Positions 61,591 through 64,000 of a DNA stretch of 64,000 nucleotides are shown here, one piece after another. Numbering within the stretch: the stretch's first letter is position 1; each line of letters begins with the position of its first letter. A model generated the notes under the pieces. That model had not been told where the DNA came from and did no database searches. It saw only the letters and a program-made list of their open reading frames with translations. A program made the position numbers and the translations under genes. Source of the DNA: Flavobacteriales bacterium (GTDB taxonomy: Bacteria; Bacteroidota; Bacteroidia; Flavobacteriales_F; PHOS-HE28); the NCBI GenBank assembly GCA_016700415.1, contig CP065018.1, positions 3,540,001 through 3,604,000 on the forward strand. Direction: 5' to 3'.

Positions 61591-62241
61591 ATGGTGGTGG
61601 AACTGAACAAGACGAACTCCATAGCGAACCGCTTTCTTGCGGAACTGCGGGACGTGGAGGTGCAGAAAGACCCGCTCCGGTTCCGTCGGAACCTCGAACG
61701 GATGGGGGAGGTGATGGCCTATGAGCTGAGCCGGACACTTGAGTACGCGGAGTCCGAAGTGGTGTCACCGCTCGGCGTGGCGCGTGTTTCCCTTCCGGTG
61801 GACCAGCCCGTGCTCTGTACCATTCTCCGCGCAGGCCTGCCCTTACACCAAGGGATGCTCAACTATTTCGACCGCGCAGACAATGCATTCGTGAGCGCCT
61901 ACCGGAAACACCGCAAGGGCGAGGACGGCTTCGACGTGGAGGTGGAATACCTCAGCAGTCCCTCCATTGACGGCCGTGTGCTGGTGATCAGCGATCCGAT
62001 GATGGCCAGCGGCCGCAGCATGGCCTTGGTCTACAAAGCCATGTTACGGATGGGCAAGCCCAAAGCGGTGCATGTCGTCTCCGTCATCGCCAGCACCGAG
62101 GGTGTGGAGTTCGTGAAGAAGCATTTCCCCGCCAACACCAAGTACTGGCTCGGAGCGATCGATGAGGAGATGACCGCCGAGGCCTACATCGTGCCGGGCC
62201 TTGGCGATGCGGGCGACCTGGCCTACGGTAACAAGGTGTAA
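61591..62241 (+). CDS. upp: Uracil phosphoribosyltransferase
   Basis: This salvage enzyme makes UMP from uracil and PRPP. The 216 residues show TILRAGLPLHQGMLNYFDRADNAF, the PRPP loop VLVISDPMMASGRSM and the uracil-binding C-terminus IVPGLGDAGDLAYG. ATG at 61591 is used rather than TTG at 61585. Confidence 0.95.
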   Translation: MVVELNKTNSIANRFLAELRDVEVQKDPLRFRRNLERMGEVMAYELSRTLEYAESEVVSPLGVARVSLPVDQPVLCTILRAGLPLHQGMLNYFDRADNAFVSAYRKHRKGEDGFDVEVEYLSSPSIDGRVLVISDPMMASGRSMALVYKAMLRMGKPKAVHVVSVIASTEGVEFVKKHFPANTKYWLGAIDEEMTAEAYIVPGLGDAGDLAYGNKV

Positions 62242-62243
62242 CC

Positions 62244-62705
62244 ATGAAGACGCTGCTGCATGCCATTGCGGTGATGACGGCGGCCGTGGTGAAATTTTTC
62301 TTCTCCGCCCCCCTTTCCTACCACCAGTTCGGGAACAACTTCTGGCAAACGGTGCTGCTGATCGCTGCCGGGGGATGCATTGGCATGATCGTTTTCTTCT
62401 TGGGCGGGGCGAGAGTCTTGGAATGGTTCCGGCTCCGCCGTTTGCGCAAACGCGCCCATGCCATCGCCCGCGGGGTATCGCCGAGGCGCATCTTCACACG
62501 CACGAACAGGTTCATCGTCCGTTTGAAACACGGGTATGGCATCTATGGACTGGCGCTCATTTCACCGCCGATCTTGTCCATCCCGCTCACGGCGTTGCTC
62601 GCGGCAAAGTATTTTCGGCACGACCGCCGCATGCTGCCATTGCTGCTAGTGTCGGTGGTGCTCTGGTCGTTCGTTCTTAGCGCGGCATGGAAATTCACAG
62701 GGTGA
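62244..62705 (+). CDS. Small integral membrane protein
   Basis: The 153 residues have about three to four hydrophobic segments: AIAVMTAAVVKFFFSAPLSY, FWQTVLLIAAGGCIGMIVFFLGG, GYGIYGLALISPPILSIPLTALLAAKYF and LPLLLVSVVLWSFVLSAAW. A basic loop (RRLRKRAHAIARG) lies in the middle. The GLALISPPILSIPLTALLA motif resembles small multidrug-export or DedA-like proteins, but the function is unknown. It starts 2 bp after upp. Confidence 0.78.
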   Translation: MKTLLHAIAVMTAAVVKFFFSAPLSYHQFGNNFWQTVLLIAAGGCIGMIVFFLGGARVLEWFRLRRLRKRAHAIARGVSPRRIFTRTNRFIVRLKHGYGIYGLALISPPILSIPLTALLAAKYFRHDRRMLPLLLVSVVLWSFVLSAAWKFTG

Positions 62706-63394
62706 AACACTATCGCCACCTCTTTTTCGACCTGGACCACACGTTGTGGGACTTTGAGGCAAACTCACGCGCCGTGCTGGCCGAGCTGCATGCGGAATTC
62801 GGTCTGGCGGAAATGGGCGTGGACGGTGACGCTTTCATCCCGGCTTATGAGGAAGTGAATGTCGCCCTATGGGCACGCATGGAGGCCGGGACCATACCCA
62901 AGGAGGTGATCCGGGCATTGCGCTTCAACCAGGCCTTGGAACAGTTCGGTCTGCGGAACGCCGGCCTGGCCAAGCGACTGGAGGAGACCTACATGGAGCG
63001 CTGCCCAAGGAGGTCCACACTGCTTCCCGGAGCGCTGGATCTTTTGGAGGACCTTCGGAAGGACTACCGTATGCACATCATCACCAATGGCTTCACCGAG
63101 GTGCAGGGCGTTAAGATGGACGCTTCAGGAATACGGGGGTTCTTCGATGTGGTGCTTACAAGTGAGATGGCCGGGGCCTCCAAGCCCTCCACGCGGATCT
63201 TTCGCCATGCCATGCGGTCCGCAGGGGCCAAGCTGCAGGAAAGCCTGATGATCGGGGATAACGCCGTTGCCGATATCGGCGGGGCACGCAGGGCGGGAAT
63301 GGATCAAGCCCATCTGGCACCCTTGGAGTCCGGGGATCCCCAGGCCACCTACCGGATCACGCGTTTGGACGAATTGCGGGCCGTGCTCCTTTGA
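62687..63394 (+). CDS. YjjG-type HAD hydrolase (noncanonical pyrimidine nucleotidase-like)
   Basis: The 235 residues carry all four HAD motifs: FFDLDHTLWDFE (motif I, nucleophile and acid Asp), HIITNGFTEVQ (motif II), the Lys in GASKPSTRIF (motif III) and MIGDNAVADIGGARRAGM (motif IV). The DHTLWDFEANS start is characteristic of YjjG/YfnB-type nucleotidases. It overlaps the membrane-protein gene by 19 bp and lies in a unit with upp, which fits pyrimidine nucleotide housekeeping. Confidence 0.9.
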   Translation: MEIHRVKHYRHLFFDLDHTLWDFEANSRAVLAELHAEFGLAEMGVDGDAFIPAYEEVNVALWARMEAGTIPKEVIRALRFNQALEQFGLRNAGLAKRLEETYMERCPRRSTLLPGALDLLEDLRKDYRMHIITNGFTEVQGVKMDASGIRGFFDVVLTSEMAGASKPSTRIFRHAMRSAGAKLQESLMIGDNAVADIGGARRAGMDQAHLAPLESGDPQATYRITRLDELRAVLL

Positions 63395-63406
63395 ACTTTG
63401 TTCACC

Positions 63407-63946
63407 CTATTTGAGGGAGGCCCCGTCAGGCAGGAAGCCATAGCTCACGACGGCCTTCTTTCCGGTGGCCTTACTGTGCTTGAGGAAGCGCAACGAATCG
63501 CCGTCCAACACGCCGGCGTAGTTGATCGCGCCCCGGTTGGCCATGGTGGAGAAGAAGAGGCTGTCGCCACGGCGCGTTACCGGCACATTATGGATGTTGT
63601 TCTTCCCGCTTTGGACATTCTCCGTGAGCAAGGATCGGAGGTCCGTGGGGTCGTTCGGTTCTTGCCGACCGGCCACCAAGGCCACATTGCCGCGTTCGAA
63701 GAACCGCATGAAGTAGTGAACGTTGCCGGAAGTGGGCGAATCGTAAACCCCATGGAACTTCAGGCCACTACCTTCCAAGGAGTGCAACTGTACGCCGCCG
63801 CTGTCTGGTTTGGCTGGGACATCCGCAGGTTCGGAAGGAGCAGTTACGGGCGTTGTCAGGGTCGACTGATCCGGAGCGGTCTCTTCGTTGGAGCAGGCGG
63901 CGAAAGTAAAAATCGCGAGGAGGAGGAGGGAGTTGCGCATGTTCAT
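63407..63946 (-). CDS. Lipoprotein of unknown function
   Basis: The protein has 179 residues with a lipobox at FAACSNEE (Cys near residue 18), then a Thr/Pro/Ser-rich linker (about 20-50) and a compact beta-rich domain (LKFHGVYDSPTSGNVHYFMRFFERGNVALVAG ... VSYGFLPDG). The domain reads like a lipocalin-like or heat-shock-HslJ-like small barrel but is not identified. The start overlaps the stop of the gene entering from the right edge as ATGA. Confidence 0.78.
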   Translation of the reverse strand: MNMRNSLLLLAIFTFAACSNEETAPDQSTLTTPVTAPSEPADVPAKPDSGGVQLHSLEGSGLKFHGVYDSPTSGNVHYFMRFFERGNVALVAGRQEPNDPTDLRSLLTENVQSGKNNIHNVPVTRRGDSLFFSTMANRGAINYAGVLDGDSLRFLKHSKATGKKAVVSYGFLPDGASLK

Positions 63947-64000
63947 GGTTCGTAGTGTGCGATCACCGAGGTGGCACCTTTCACCACCTCACCGATCTGA
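63943..64000 (-). CDS. C-terminal end of a gene entering from the right edge
   Basis: Eighteen codons are open to the edge and end IAHYEP before a TGA that overlaps the next start as ATGA, the coupling pattern used throughout this window. Too little is visible to name the protein. Confidence 0.5.
   Translation of the reverse strand, partial: QIGEVVKGATSVIAHYEP

Overview
The window is chromosomal DNA from a high-GC member of Bacteroidota, most likely a Flavobacteriales-like lineage. The evidence is: SprB-type repeats and type IX secretion (T9SS) C-terminal sorting domains; several promoters of the Bacteroidota form TTTG-N19-TAnnTTTG; archaeal/eukaryotic-type prolyl-tRNA synthetase; GWxTD-domain, OMPP1/FadL-like and TlpA/DUF4369-like proteins; and LpxH and LpxK showing a lipid A outer membrane. 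Genes are tightly packed, with many ATGA or TGATG stop/start overlaps.

Positions 1-16100 are mostly minus strand. A giant secreted adhesin runs off the left edge with about 28 SprB-like repeats behind a choice-of-anchor-L-like head. It is followed by a small secreted partner, rlmB, a GWxTD lipoprotein, rmuC, an L,D-transpeptidase, an Omp85-family barrel, ung, a 42-residue lipoprotein and an OsmC protein.

Positions 16100-20780 are a decayed mobile-element zone. An IS3-family element (IRs about 26 bp, 3-bp TGG target duplication) sits in the non-coding leader of an IS110-family element. The IS110 element has in turn cut off the end of a T9SS cargo gene. Both transposases carry several frameshifts. 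The interrupted IS110 leader is a candidate bridge-RNA region. An orphan T9SS sorting domain with its own promoter lies beside it.

Positions 20780-39040 hold housekeeping genes: an outer-membrane protein, lipA, gapA, lpxH, an M1 peptidase with a possible barrel tail, a TlpA-like protein, gatB, purine nucleoside phosphorylase, lpxK, a Nif3-like protein, a zinc-ribbon coiled-coil protein, an OMPP1/FadL-like porin, a Gly/Tyr-rich lipoprotein, proS, an unknown gene and tRNA-Glu.

Positions 39200-57000 are a Wzx/Wzy-type exopolysaccharide locus: Wza-like exporter, Wzc-like tyrosine kinase (two frameshifts near its N-terminus), Wzx flippase, several glycosyltransferases, Wzy-like polymerase, hexapeptide acyltransferase, a T9SS-secreted beta-helix protein, a GT-D-like protein, a GT4, an SDR epimerase, a WecG/TagA-type transferase and a priming sugar-phosphate transferase that lacks the usual membrane bundle. 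rpsT and radC follow. A second sugar module (wecB, polysaccharide deacetylase, FemAB/GNAT-like acyltransferase) precedes upp, a small membrane protein, a YjjG-like HAD phosphatase and a lipoprotein.

Two families of short intergenic dispersed repeats are present, one with three copies and one with two. All identifications come from reading the sequence; no database search was run.
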